From JALORV01 sp963775635 (lineage in GTDB: Bacteria > Pseudomonadota > Gammaproteobacteria > Burkholderiales > Burkholderiaceae_F), in NCBI GenBank assembly GCA_963775635.1, contig CAVZJO010000003.1, positions 186,001 to 250,000 on the forward strand: a DNA stretch of 64,000 nucleotides, in the 5' to 3' direction. Each line of letters opens with the position of its first letter. Position 1 is the stretch's first letter. Under the pieces are notes generated by a model. It had not been told where the DNA came from and did no database searches. It saw only the letters and a list, made by a program, of their open reading frames with translations. Below are positions 1 through 8,713 of this stretch, in pieces. A program made the translations under genes and the position numbers.

Positions 1-31
1 AAAAACCCGCCGGCATGAGCGCAGCGGGTTT
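1..31 (-). terminator. Intrinsic terminator downstream of purF
   Basis: Positions 3-10 and 24-31 form a perfect 8-bp inverted repeat (AAACCCGC / GCGGGTTT). Read on the minus strand the stem is followed by a run of five T at 5-1. It lies about 80 bases beyond the purF stop codon and is the natural end of the minus-strand folC-dedD-cvpA-purF transcript. No gene was seen in the remaining bases up to 111. Confidence 0.75.
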
Positions 32-111
32 ATTGAGCCCCTCGCTTTAGCCGCATTTGTTAAGCGCCCGCAAGCTGAGACTTCAAATCGGCGCGATGGA
101 CGGATTGTATA

Positions 112-1632
112 TCAGTCGGCCGATGCCAGATTCAGGTTGAGCTGCGCGCGGGGCTCGCCATCCAGGAGGACACCGGCCGCTTCGCGGCTCGCTTCGAGCC
201 GGTCGAGGTATTCGGGCGTGACATCACCGGTGATGTAGACGCCATCGAAGCAGCTGGCCTCGAAGTTCGTCAGGTGAGGACCGAGTTCTGCCACGGAGCG
301 CTTCATCGCGTCGATGTCCTGGTACACCAGGCCGTCGGCCTCGATCATCGTGCGGATTTCCTCGTCCGAGCGGCCATGCGCGATCAATTCGCCGCGCGTC
401 GGCATGTCGATGCCGTAGACGTTCGGAAAGCGGACCGGTGGCGCGGCCGACGCGAAAATGACGCGGTTGGCACCGGATTCGCGCGCCATGTGGACGATCT
501 CGCGCGAGGTCGTGCCGCGAACGATCGAGTCATCCACCAGCAGCACGTTCTTTCCCTTGAATTCCGTCGGCAGCGTGTTCAGCTTCTGGCGCACGCTCTT
601 ACGACGCACCGACTGGCCCGGCATGATGAAGGTGCGACCCACGTAGCGGTTCTTGAAGAACCCTTCGCGGAACTCGAGCCCGAGCTTCTTCGCGAGCTGC
701 ATCGCGGCGGGCCGGGAAGTGTCCGGTATCGGCATCACCACGTCTATGTCACCGGTGCGGAACTCACGGCGGATCTTCTCGGCCAGGTGCTCACCCATCT
801 TCAGCCGCGATGCATAGACACTGACGCCGTCGATCACCGAATCGGGCCGCGCGAAGTACACGTACTCGAAGATGCACGGATTGAGCGAAAAGCGCTCCGC
901 GCAGCGCTGCGCGTAGAAGTTGCCGTCGAGGTCGATGAAGATCGCCTCGCCCGGCGCGACGTCGCGCACGAACTTGAAACCGGAACCTTCCAGCGCAACC
1001 GATTCGCTGGCGACCAGGTACTCGGTGCCGCCGTCGGTTTCGTTGATCCCGTAGCACAGCGGCCTGATGCCGTAAGGATCGCGAAACGCCAGGATGCCAT
1101 GGCCGGCGATGTGCGCGACGCAAGCGTATGCCCCGCGCACTCGGCGATGCAACCCGGCCACCGCGCCGAAGATCGTCGCGGGATCGAGGGTGATGCTGGA
1201 AGCGCGCTCCTGCAGCTCGTGCGCCAGGACGTTCAGCAGCACTTCAGAATCGGATGTGGTGTTGATGTGCCGCCGGTCAATGCGGAACATCTCGCCCTTT
1301 AGCTGTTCGGCGTTCGTCAGGTTGCCGTTGTGTCCGAGCGTGATACCGAACGGCGCGTTCACATAGAACGGCTGGGCTTCCTCGGGACTGGTGGCCGAGC
1401 CGGCGGTCGGATAGCGCACGTGTGCGATGCCGGCGTTGCCGGTCAGGTTGCGCATGTTCCTGGTGCGGAAGATCTCGCGCACCATGCCGTTGCCCTTCCA
1501 CATCGAAAAGGTACTGCCGGCACCGGTCGCGATACCGGCCGCATCCTGGCCACGGTGCTGCAGCAGCTGCAACGAGTCATACAGCAGCTGGTTGACCGGT
1601 CCGGTGGCGACCACCCCGACGATTCCACACAT
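112..1632 (-). CDS. purF: Amidophosphoribosyltransferase (PurF)
   Basis: This enzyme catalyses the first committed step of de novo purine synthesis, converting PRPP and glutamine to 5-phosphoribosylamine in the cytoplasm. The 506-residue product begins MCGIVG, so Cys2 is the N-terminal nucleophile of the class II glutaminase domain once Met1 is removed. The C-terminal half is a phosphoribosyltransferase domain, with the PRPP-binding motif VLLVDDSIVRGTT near residue 365. Length and domain order are those of the family. It is the last gene of a minus-strand block with cvpA immediately upstream, the pairing also seen in enterobacteria, and is followed by an intrinsic terminator. Confidence 0.97.
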   Translation of the reverse strand: MCGIVGVVATGPVNQLLYDSLQLLQHRGQDAAGIATGAGSTFSMWKGNGMVREIFRTRNMRNLTGNAGIAHVRYPTAGSATSPEEAQPFYVNAPFGITLGHNGNLTNAEQLKGEMFRIDRRHINTTSDSEVLLNVLAHELQERASSITLDPATIFGAVAGLHRRVRGAYACVAHIAGHGILAFRDPYGIRPLCYGINETDGGTEYLVASESVALEGSGFKFVRDVAPGEAIFIDLDGNFYAQRCAERFSLNPCIFEYVYFARPDSVIDGVSVYASRLKMGEHLAEKIRREFRTGDIDVVMPIPDTSRPAAMQLAKKLGLEFREGFFKNRYVGRTFIMPGQSVRRKSVRQKLNTLPTEFKGKNVLLVDDSIVRGTTSREIVHMARESGANRVIFASAAPPVRFPNVYGIDMPTRGELIAHGRSDEEIRTMIEADGLVYQDIDAMKRSVAELGPHLTNFEASCFDGVYITGDVTPEYLDRLEASREAAGVLLDGEPRAQLNLNLASAD

Positions 1633-1680
1633 GTCAGCGCCTCCCCAGGCGGCTGCTATCGGTCCGAGTGTCGGACCATC

Positions 1681-2184
1681 CTATTGTCCCTGCGTGCCGG
1701 AGCGAGGCACATAGCGCGCCAACGCCTGCGGCAAAAACGGCGAGGCGAATCGTACGCTGGCCTGCACCCACGGCAAGACGACTGACGCCTGCCACCACGG
1801 CTGGCGAGGCGCCCCGGCAGCAACCGCAAGCAAAACCGCAAGGCCGATCACGATCAGCCCGCGCAACACTCCGAAGATGCCGCCGAGTATCCGATCCTCA
1901 AGCGACACGTGCGCCGCAGTCAGCACGGCTCGCAGCAGAGCCGCCAGCAGTGCGGCGGACAGCAGGACTCCGACCACGATGGCCACACCGGCCAGCGCCG
2001 TTCGTGCCTCCAGTGGCAATTCCAGCGGGAGCCATGCACCCAGCGGTGCTGCAAACTGCCACGCAAGCACCAGCCCGACGATCCAGCCGGCCAGCGCGAA
2101 CAGTTCGCGGACCACACCGCGCACGACTCCCAGCAGTATCGACAAACCCAACGCGGCGACGATGGCCCAGTCGACCGCGGTCAT
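1681..2184 (-). CDS. cvpA: CvpA family inner-membrane protein
   Basis: The 167-residue protein has about four hydrophobic segments and opens with MTAVDWAIV, followed by a GVVRGVVREL stretch typical of the CvpA/colicin V production family. The family is an inner-membrane protein linked to colicin V production and envelope stress tolerance; its biochemical activity is unknown. It sits 48 bases upstream of purF and 5 bases downstream of the dedD-like gene, all on the minus strand, so co-transcription is likely. The family call rests on both sequence pattern and gene order. Confidence 0.93.
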   Translation of the reverse strand: MTAVDWAIVAALGLSILLGVVRGVVRELFALAGWIVGLVLAWQFAAPLGAWLPLELPLEARTALAGVAIVVGVLLSAALLAALLRAVLTAAHVSLEDRILGGIFGVLRGLIVIGLAVLLAVAAGAPRQPWWQASVVLPWVQASVRFASPFLPQALARYVPRSGTQGQ

Positions 2185-2189
2185 CGGCG

Positions 2190-2906
2190 CTACGACGTCA
2201 CAACGTTGGCACTGATGCCAAGCGACTTCAGGCTCGTCCGCGCCCGCTCCGCCTCTTCACGCGTGGCGTACGGCCCGACGCGCACGCGAAACCGCGCGCC
2301 TTCAGTGGTTTCGTATCGCTCGGTGTAGGCGGCCAGCCCCGCTTTCTTCAGTCGCTCCGACATTTCGCGGGCCGCGACCTCGTTTGCAGTCGCGGCAGCC
2401 TGCACGGCGAACTTCCCGCCTTTTGCCGCCACCACCGGTTTGTCGACTGTTGCCTTGCCTTCGAGTGCCGCGCGAGCCCGTTGTTCCTCCGCCTTGATCG
2501 CTTCGGCGCCCGTAGCAGGTTTGCCCTTCGCGGCATCGGCTGGCGCCGGTCTGGCGGGAGCCGTTGCGGGCGGTGGAGCGTCGGCTGGTGGCGCCAGCGG
2601 CACGTTTTCCGGCGCAGGTACAGGAGGCAGCGCGAGCCGAGGCGTGAATTTCGTCTTCTCGCTCGGGATATCTATCGGAATGTTGTCCGGAACCGGCTTG
2701 GGTTCCGGGTCGAGAACCATCGGCACGACGATGATCACCGCGAGCAGCAGCGCCGCTGCACCGATCAGGCGGCGCCGGGCGCGCACTCGGAGAGCCGCGG
2801 TGGGATCGACTCGAACGCCGGAGTCGTCGTCGGAACTGGAACGCGGGGAACGGGAGGAAGAAGCGGCGGGAGCGATTTTCTTGCGACGCCAGAAAGCCAG
2901 AGACAT
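2190..2906 (-). CDS. dedD: DedD-like SPOR-domain cell-division protein
   Basis: The 238-residue protein has a basic cytoplasmic N-terminus (AFWRRKK), one membrane span at about residues 48-66, a long Ala/Pro-rich periplasmic linker, and a C-terminal SPOR domain from about residue 165 (FAVQAAAT to RVRVGPYATREEAERA). SPOR domains bind denuded septal peptidoglycan, and DedD of this layout is a non-essential constriction factor. Position between folC and cvpA matches the conserved folC-dedD-cvpA-purF order. The linker is low complexity, so only its ends are diagnostic. Confidence 0.92.
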   Translation of the reverse strand: MSLAFWRRKKIAPAASSSRSPRSSSDDDSGVRVDPTAALRVRARRRLIGAAALLLAVIIVVPMVLDPEPKPVPDNIPIDIPSEKTKFTPRLALPPVPAPENVPLAPPADAPPPATAPARPAPADAAKGKPATGAEAIKAEEQRARAALEGKATVDKPVVAAKGGKFAVQAAATANEVAAREMSERLKKAGLAAYTERYETTEGARFRVRVGPYATREEAERARTSLKSLGISANVVTS

Positions 2907-2926
2907 CCGAGCCCCAGTCGTGATCC

Positions 2927-4219
2927 TCAGTCTTCCGCTCGCCGGCGCGCGTCGATCGCGCGCATCACATCGGCAACGGTGAGGAAGGAACCGAAGGCAA
3001 GAATTCTATCATCGGCCCCAGCGACATCACGCGCTCCATCGTAGGCGTCGGCTACTGACGCGTACTCGCGGATCGACTGTCCAGTTGCGGTGCCCACTCC
3101 GTTTGCACGCAACCTCGCACCGAGCTCCGCTGCGGTCGATCCGCGCGCGCCGCCCAAGGTTGCAACATGCCAGTGATCAATTCGCAAGCCGAGCTTACGG
3201 ACCACGGCGTCGACATCCTTGTCGCGCAGCATGCCGAACACGGCGTGCGTAAATGGAAAATAGCCCATCGCATCGAGGTTCTCGGCCAGCACCGCAGCGG
3301 CATGCGGATTGTGGGCGACATCGAGCACGGTGGCCGGACGACCGGGTAGTACCTGAAACCGACCGGCGATATCGACGGTCAGCAACCCTTGACGGACCGC
3401 CTGCTGCGACACCGGCAAGCGATCGGCTACCGCCTCGAGAGCAGCGAGCGCGCCGGACGCATTGAGCAGCTGGTTTGCGCCACGCAGCGCGGGATACGGC
3501 AGCCCGCTGCGGCGTGTCGAGCGGCCCGCATACGCCCACTGCTGACGATCCCCCTGATAGTTGAAGTCGCGACCAAAGCGCCAGAGGTCCGCGCCGATGC
3601 GTGCCGCATGGTCGATCAGCCCCTCGGGCGGCTGCGGATCACTGCAGATCGCCGGTCGCGCCGCTCGATAGATGTGTGCCTTTTCCAGGCCGATCGCCTC
3701 GCGCGTCGATCCAAGATACTCGGTGTGATCAATGTCGACCGAGGTGACGATGGCGACATCGGCATCGATCAGATTGACGGCATCGAGCCGCCCGCCGAGT
3801 CCGACCTCAAGAACGACGGCGTCGACCGCGGAGCGCGCGAACAGCCGCAGGATCGCGAGCGTCGTGAATTCGAAGTAGGTCAGCGTGGTATCACCCCGCG
3901 CAGCCTCGACCGCGGAGAATTGCTCGATCAACGCGTCGTCCGCCGCGTTAACGCCATCGATGCGAGCACGCTCGTTGAAATCAAGCAGATGCGGCGAGGT
4001 GTAGAGGGCCGTCTTGTAGCCGGCGGCGCGCAGGATGCTTTCCAGCATCGCGCAGGTCGAGCCCTTGCCATTGGTGCCACCGACCACGAAGGTGGGAACG
4101 CGCAGCGCGAGATCGAGCCTGTCGGCGACGCGGCGCACGCGATCCAGCCCGAGCTCGATCGGCCTGGCGTGCAGCCGCTCGATCCGCGCTAGCCAGTCTG
4201 CCAGCGAAGGTGTTTTCAA
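2927..4219 (-). CDS. folC: Bifunctional dihydrofolate/folylpolyglutamate synthase (FolC)
   Basis: FolC is an ATP-dependent Mur-ligase-fold enzyme that adds glutamate to dihydropteroate and later to folates. The P-loop GGTNGKGS lies at about residues 47-54 and the catalytic and C-terminal domains follow in full. The frame is open to an ATG at 4315, but that would overlap accD by 53 bases and add about 30 residues unlike the family. The TTG at 4217-4219, giving an N-terminus LKTPSLADW and 430 residues, fits the usual length better. The start is therefore a judgement. It lies between accD and dedD in one minus-strand block. Confidence 0.93.
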   Translation of the reverse strand: MKTPSLADWLARIERLHARPIELGLDRVRRVADRLDLALRVPTFVVGGTNGKGSTCAMLESILRAAGYKTALYTSPHLLDFNERARIDGVNAADDALIEQFSAVEAARGDTTLTYFEFTTLAILRLFARSAVDAVVLEVGLGGRLDAVNLIDADVAIVTSVDIDHTEYLGSTREAIGLEKAHIYRAARPAICSDPQPPEGLIDHAARIGADLWRFGRDFNYQGDRQQWAYAGRSTRRSGLPYPALRGANQLLNASGALAALEAVADRLPVSQQAVRQGLLTVDIAGRFQVLPGRPATVLDVAHNPHAAAVLAENLDAMGYFPFTHAVFGMLRDKDVDAVVRKLGLRIDHWHVATLGGARGSTAAELGARLRANGVGTATGQSIREYASVADAYDGARDVAGADDRILAFGSFLTVADVMRAIDARRRAED

Positions 4220-4262
4220 CAGAGTCCGTGGCCGGACGCGCAGCGGCCGGCGCCCCTGAACG

Positions 4263-5135
4263 CTAACTGATGGCGTCGGCCGGCTGTCTAAGCAACAGCG
4301 CGAGCAAGCGGGCAATTGTGTCGCGCATCTCGCGACGGTCGACGATCATGTCGACCGCGCCCTTGGTCAGCAGGAACTCCGCGCGCTGGAAACCTTCCGG
4401 CAGCTTCTCGCGCACCGTCTGTTCGATCACGCGCGGGCCGGCGAAGCCGATCAGCGCCTTCGGCTCGGCGATTACCACGTCGCCCATGAAGGCAAAGCTC
4501 GCGGAAACGCCACCCATGGTCGGATCGGCCAGCACCGAGATGAAAGGCAGCTGCGCCTGCGCAAGCCGCGCGATCATCGCAGTCGTTTTGGCCATCTGCA
4601 GCAGCGACAGCAGCCCTTCCTGCATGCGCGCACCGCCGGTCGAGGTGATGCAGACGAAAGGCACCTTCTGCTCGATCGCGGTTTCGACGCCGCGCACGAA
4701 ACGCTCGCCGACGACCGAGCCCATCGAGCCGCCCATGAATTCGAACTCGAAGCACGCCACAACCACCGGCAGCGCGCGGATGGATCCGCCCATCACGATC
4801 AGCGCATCGGTCTCGCCGGTCTGCTCCATCGCCTCCTGCAGCCGATCCGTGTACTTGCGGCTGTCCTTGAACTTCAAGGCGTCGACCGGCAGCACCTCCT
4901 GACCGATCTCGTAGCGTCCCTCGGCATCCATCAGTGCGTCGAGCCGTCCCCGCGCGCGGATGCGCATGTGATGCGCGCACTTCGGGCACACCATCAGCGT
5001 CTTCTCGAGCTCGGCGCTGTAGAGCACCGCCTCGCAGCCCGGACACTTGGTCCACAGGCCCTCGGGAACGCTTTTGCGCGCAGCGCCCTCTTCGCGCTTG
5101 ATGCGCGGCGGAAGGATCTTGTCGATCCAGCTCAT
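4263..5135 (-). CDS. accD: Acetyl-CoA carboxylase carboxyltransferase subunit beta (AccD)
   Basis: This subunit transfers the carboxyl group from carboxybiotin to acetyl-CoA, making malonyl-CoA for fatty-acid synthesis, together with AccA. The 290-residue product has the N-terminal C4 zinc ribbon (Cys31, Cys34, Cys50, Cys53) and the crotonase-fold core with STGGARMQEG and the PTMGGVSASFA region. Length is normal. It lies between trpA and folC, as in many beta- and gammaproteobacteria. The 46-base gap after trpA suggests read-through from the trp genes. Confidence 0.97.
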   Translation of the reverse strand: MSWIDKILPPRIKREEGAARKSVPEGLWTKCPGCEAVLYSAELEKTLMVCPKCAHHMRIRARGRLDALMDAEGRYEIGQEVLPVDALKFKDSRKYTDRLQEAMEQTGETDALIVMGGSIRALPVVVACFEFEFMGGSMGSVVGERFVRGVETAIEQKVPFVCITSTGGARMQEGLLSLLQMAKTTAMIARLAQAQLPFISVLADPTMGGVSASFAFMGDVVIAEPKALIGFAGPRVIEQTVREKLPEGFQRAEFLLTKGAVDMIVDRREMRDTIARLLALLLRQPADAIS

Positions 5136-5181
5136 CCTGAACCTCCCCGCTCCGTTTCCCGTGGCAGCCGCGTATCGACGT

Positions 5182-6000
5182 TCATGCCGCCTCCCTGACG
5201 ATCGCGCCGTCGAGCGCGGCCCGGATCTCGCGGACCAGCGCTTCCACTGACGCCACCGCGTGCTCGCGCGGCGTCGACTCGATTTCCTGGATGATGCGCG
5301 AACCGATCACGACGGCATCGGCAAACTGCGCCACCGCCACCGCGCTCGCCGCATCGCGGATACCGAAGCCGACGCCGACCGGCACCTGCGAGCAGCGCCG
5401 GATCAGCGGCAGCCTAGCGGCGACGCTCGATACGTCGATGTGCGACGCGCCGGTGATCCCCTTCAGGCTGACGTAATAGAGATAGCCGGCCGCCATGCGG
5501 GCGACCTGCTCGATCCGCCCGTAGGTCGATGTGGGCGCCAGCAGGAAAATGGGATCGATATCCGCCGCGCGCATCGCAACGGCAAACTCATGGCATTCCT
5601 CGGGTGGATAGTCGATCACCAGCACGCCGTCAACGCCTGCCGCGCGCGCCGCGGATGCAAACTCGGCCCGTCCCATGCGTTCGATCGGATTGGCATAGCC
5701 CATCAGCACGATCGGAGTCGTCGCGTCAGCATGGCGAAACTCCGCCACGAATTCCAGAGTCCGCCGGAGCCCCACTCCATGCCGGATCGCCCGCTCGGTC
5801 GCGCGCTGAATCACCGGACCGTCCGCCATCGGATCGGAAAACGGCACGCCGAGTTCGATGACGTCGGCCCCGGCGCGCGCCAGTGCCTGCATCAGCGGGA
5901 GCGTCAGTTCCGGATCGGGGTCGCCCGCTGCGATGTAGGGAATTAGGCCTTTGCGCCCGGCCGCTCTCAACTGCGCGAATCGCGGTCCGATACGCGACAT
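5182..6000 (-). CDS. trpA: Tryptophan synthase alpha chain (TrpA)
   Basis: TrpA cleaves indole-3-glycerol phosphate to indole and glyceraldehyde 3-phosphate, and indole is channelled to TrpB. The (βα)8 barrel carries the family stretch ELGVPFSDPMADGPVIQ, which holds the catalytic Glu and Asp. An open frame extends upstream to 6063, but the ATG at 5998-6000 (MSRIGPRF) gives the standard 272 residues, has GGAG just upstream and overlaps the trpB stop by one base (TGATG). That overlap implies translational coupling and equal expression of the two subunits. Confidence 0.96.
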   Translation of the reverse strand: MSRIGPRFAQLRAAGRKGLIPYIAAGDPDPELTLPLMQALARAGADVIELGVPFSDPMADGPVIQRATERAIRHGVGLRRTLEFVAEFRHADATTPIVLMGYANPIERMGRAEFASAARAAGVDGVLVIDYPPEECHEFAVAMRAADIDPIFLLAPTSTYGRIEQVARMAAGYLYYVSLKGITGASHIDVSSVAARLPLIRRCSQVPVGVGFGIRDAASAVAVAQFADAVVIGSRIIQEIESTPREHAVASVEALVREIRAALDGAIVREAA

Positions 6001-7262
6001 CACCGCTCCTTTGCGTGCCGCTGGTGGTATTCGACAGTAGCCTCGCGACACGAAGCGCGGCAATAGAACTCCAGCTTGCCGGCTTCGGCCACGATATGCA
6101 GATCCTTGTCGCCGCGGCCCGACAGATTGACCAGCAGCGCCTTGTCCTTTGGCGTTGTCGGTGCAAGTTTCGCCGCGTACGCCAGCGCATGGCTCGATTC
6201 AAGCGCCGGAATGATGCCTTCGATCCGGCAGCAATCGTGGAACGCGGCGAGCGCTTCCTCGTCGGTCGCCCCGACATAGGTGGCCCGCCCGCTGTCCTTC
6301 AGCCACGCATGCTCCGGGCCCACGCCGGGGTAATCGAGGCCGGCCGACACCGAATGCGTCTCAGTGATCTGTCCGTTCTCATCCTGCAACAGGTACGTGC
6401 GATTGCCGTGCAGCACACCCGGAGATCCGCACTGCAGGCTGGCCGCGTGTCGCGTCGTTGTCAGCCCCTCGCCGGCGGCTTCGACACCGACCAACTGCAC
6501 CCGCTCGTCGGGGATGTAGTCATAGAAGATGCCCATCGCGTTGCTGCCGCCACCGACGCAGGCGATCACCACGTCGGGCTGCCGTCCGATCAGCGCCGGC
6601 ATCTGCCGCAGACACTCCTTGCCGACGACCGAATTGAAGTCGCGCACCATCATCGGGTATGGATGCGGACCTGCGACCGTGCCGATGATGTAAAAAGTAT
6701 TCTCGACGTTCGTCACCCAGTCCCGCATCGCCTCATTGAGCGCGTCCTTGAGCGTGCGCGAGCCGCTGTCGACTGGGACAACCTCGGCACCGAGCAGCTT
6801 CATCCGATAGACGTTCGCCGCCTGGCGGCCGATGTCCTCGCTGCCCATGTAGACAATGCACTCCATGCCGTAGCGCGCCGCGACGGTCGCGGTCGCCACA
6901 CCGTGCTGTCCGGCGCCGGTTTCCGCGATCACGCGCGGCTTGCCCATCCGTTTCGCCAACAGTGCCTGGCCAATCGTGTTGTTGATCTTGTGCGCGCCGG
7001 TGTGATTGAGGTCTTCGCGCTTCAGGTAGATCTGGGCACCGCCCAGCATCTCGCTCCAGCGCCGCGCGTGATAAATCGGGCTCGGTCGACCGACATAGTG
7101 CTCGAGTTCGTCTTGAAATTCGGAGACGAACTCGGGATCCTGCCGGTAGCGGTCATAGGCATCGCGCAGTTCGGCCAGCGCATGCATCAGCGTCTCGGCG
7201 ACAAAGATGCCGCCGTATGGACCGAAATGCCCGCTGGGATCAGGGAGGTCGTAGGGCTTCAT
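6000..7262 (-). CDS. trpB: Tryptophan synthase beta chain (TrpB), with an extended C-terminus
   Basis: TrpB is a PLP enzyme condensing indole with serine. The PLP lysine is Lys92 in GAHKINN, the glycine-rich phosphate loop is CVGGGSNAMG, and the terminal SGRGDKD motif is present. The family usually stops shortly after that motif. Here the frame runs about 25 residues further, a Cys-containing tail ending in HAKER, up to the trpA start. The start codon overlaps the trpF stop (ATGA), so trpF-trpB-trpA are coupled. The tail may be a real extension or a lost stop codon. Confidence 0.95.
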   Translation of the reverse strand: MKPYDLPDPSGHFGPYGGIFVAETLMHALAELRDAYDRYRQDPEFVSEFQDELEHYVGRPSPIYHARRWSEMLGGAQIYLKREDLNHTGAHKINNTIGQALLAKRMGKPRVIAETGAGQHGVATATVAARYGMECIVYMGSEDIGRQAANVYRMKLLGAEVVPVDSGSRTLKDALNEAMRDWVTNVENTFYIIGTVAGPHPYPMMVRDFNSVVGKECLRQMPALIGRQPDVVIACVGGGSNAMGIFYDYIPDERVQLVGVEAAGEGLTTTRHAASLQCGSPGVLHGNRTYLLQDENGQITETHSVSAGLDYPGVGPEHAWLKDSGRATYVGATDEEALAAFHDCCRIEGIIPALESSHALAYAAKLAPTTPKDKALLVNLSGRGDKDLHIVAEAGKLEFYCRASCREATVEYHQRHAKER

Positions 7263-7891
7263 CCAGACAGGCCTTGGTCGGCAGCCCGAACTGCCGCGAT
7301 GAACTGGTTGATGCGGATCGCGCTCTTCACGCCCGGCGTCTCCTCGACGCCGCTGCTGACATCGACTGCATAAGGCCGCACGCGCCGGACTGCGTCGCCG
7401 ACATTGCCGGCATCGAGCCCGCCGGCAAGCACCAGCGGCTTGGTCCGCCTCGACGGCACGCGATTCCAGTCGAATGAAGTGCCGCTGCCGCCGTAGGCAT
7501 CGCTCGGCGCATCGGCGAGCAGCGCGGCGGCCGAGTGAAACACCCGTTCCGAGTCTAACAAATCGACACCCGCGTCCATGCGGATCGCGCGCAGGTAGAG
7601 TCGTCCATAGCGGCTGCAGGCCTGCTCGTGCTCGTCGCCATGAAACTGCAGCATCGCCGTTGGCATTGCGGCCAGCGCGTCTTCGACGAGATCAGTCGCC
7701 GCGTTCACGAACAGCAGCACCGGCATTACGAATGGTGGGAGGGTGCGCGCAAGTGTGCGTAGGCGCGCCGGCGTCACATGGCGCGGACTCTTTGGGTAGC
7801 AGACGAAGCCCACCGCATCCGCGCCCGCCGAAATCGCGGCCGCGAGGTCAGCCTCACGTGTCAGCCCGCAGATCTTGATCCGTGTTCGCAT
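7259..7891 (-). CDS. trpF: Phosphoribosylanthranilate isomerase (TrpF)
   Basis: TrpF isomerises N-(5-phosphoribosyl)anthranilate in tryptophan synthesis. The product begins MRTRIKICGLT, placing the catalytic Cys at residue 7, and ends in the phosphate-binding region LAGGLDAGNV and DVSSGVEETPG with the catalytic Asp. The frame is open to 7942, but the ATG at 7889-7891 gives the typical 210 residues; it overlaps the 3' end of truA by 38 bases. The stop overlaps the trpB start by ATGA. No attenuator-like leader was found ahead of these genes. Confidence 0.94.
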   Translation of the reverse strand: MRTRIKICGLTREADLAAAISAGADAVGFVCYPKSPRHVTPARLRTLARTLPPFVMPVLLFVNAATDLVEDALAAMPTAMLQFHGDEHEQACSRYGRLYLRAIRMDAGVDLLDSERVFHSAAALLADAPSDAYGGSGTSFDWNRVPSRRTKPLVLAGGLDAGNVGDAVRRVRPYAVDVSSGVEETPGVKSAIRINQFIAAVRAADQGLSG

Positions 7892-8672
7892 CGATCCAGT
7901 ACGGCGCGTGCGCACCGGGCGCCGGCAAGTCGAATCGATCATCGTACTCGACGCGCGCTAGGTAAAGTCCGTCGGCGGCGAGCGTAGCCGCCGCGACCGA
8001 GCGGTCGCGTGCTGCCAGCACCTCGCCCGCCCATTCCGGTCGCTGCCGCCCCATCCCAACCGCGACCAGAGTTCCAGCGATGTTGCGCATCATGTGGTGC
8101 AGAAAGGCATTTGCGGTGGCGCTCAGCCGCAACCATCGACCGAATCGCCGGACTTCCAGCTGGTGCAGCTCGCGTATCGGGGACGCCGCCTGACACTCGG
8201 TCGAGCGGAACGACGTGAAGTCGTGCGTTCCGACCAGCAGTGCGGCGGCTCGTTGCATCGCTGCCTCGTCCAGCGGGCGGAAAACCCAGGTGGCGCGTCC
8301 GTGGGCCAGCGGCGATCGCACCGGATCATTCAGCAGCCAGTAGTCGTAGCGACGGCGGCGCGCGCCAAATCGCGCATGGAAGTCCGCAGGGACTTCGCGT
8401 GCCCAGCGCACACTGATCGCCGACGGCAGGAAACGGTTGGTGCCGCGCACCCAGGCGGTCAGAGGACGTGACACCTCGGTATCGAAGTGCACAACCTGAT
8501 CGAGCGCATGGACGCCGGCGTCGGTGCGCCCGGCGCAGACAGTCGAGACCGGATGGCCGGCGATCGAAGCCAGTGAGCTCTCGATCGCATCCTGCACGGC
8601 GCGCCCGTCAGGCTGCGTCTGCCAGCCGCTGAAGCCGGCGCCGTCGTACTCGATACCGAGCGCGATGCGCAC
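7854..8672 (-). CDS. truA: tRNA pseudouridine(38-40) synthase (TruA)
   Basis: TruA isomerises uridines 38-40 in the tRNA anticodon stem. The 272-residue protein has the catalytic Asp51 in CAGRTDAGVHALD and the conserved C-terminal region with FLHHMMRNIAGTL. Length is normal. It sits between fimV and trpF, the usual betaproteobacterial order, and its 3' end overlaps trpF. It begins 41 bases after the fimV stop. Confidence 0.96.
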   Translation of the reverse strand: MRIALGIEYDGAGFSGWQTQPDGRAVQDAIESSLASIAGHPVSTVCAGRTDAGVHALDQVVHFDTEVSRPLTAWVRGTNRFLPSAISVRWAREVPADFHARFGARRRRYDYWLLNDPVRSPLAHGRATWVFRPLDEAAMQRAAALLVGTHDFTSFRSTECQAASPIRELHQLEVRRFGRWLRLSATANAFLHHMMRNIAGTLVAVGMGRQRPEWAGEVLAARDRSVAAATLAADGLYLARVEYDDRFDLPAPGAHAPYWIDANTDQDLRADT

Positions 8673-8713
8673 GGACGGTCCCTAATGCGCAGCGGGCCCA
8701 CGGCCCGCTGCGT

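Noticed and set aside
1668..3044. Plus-strand 458-codon frame opposite cvpA and dedD
   Set aside because: Arg/Pro-rich composition typical of antisense in GC-rich DNA; the opposite strand has two coherent genes in conserved order.
7263..8713. A trp operon attenuator or Trp-rich leader ahead of trpF
   Set aside because: trpF is overlapped by truA, leaving no leader, and no Trp-codon run or paired terminator/antiterminator was seen.
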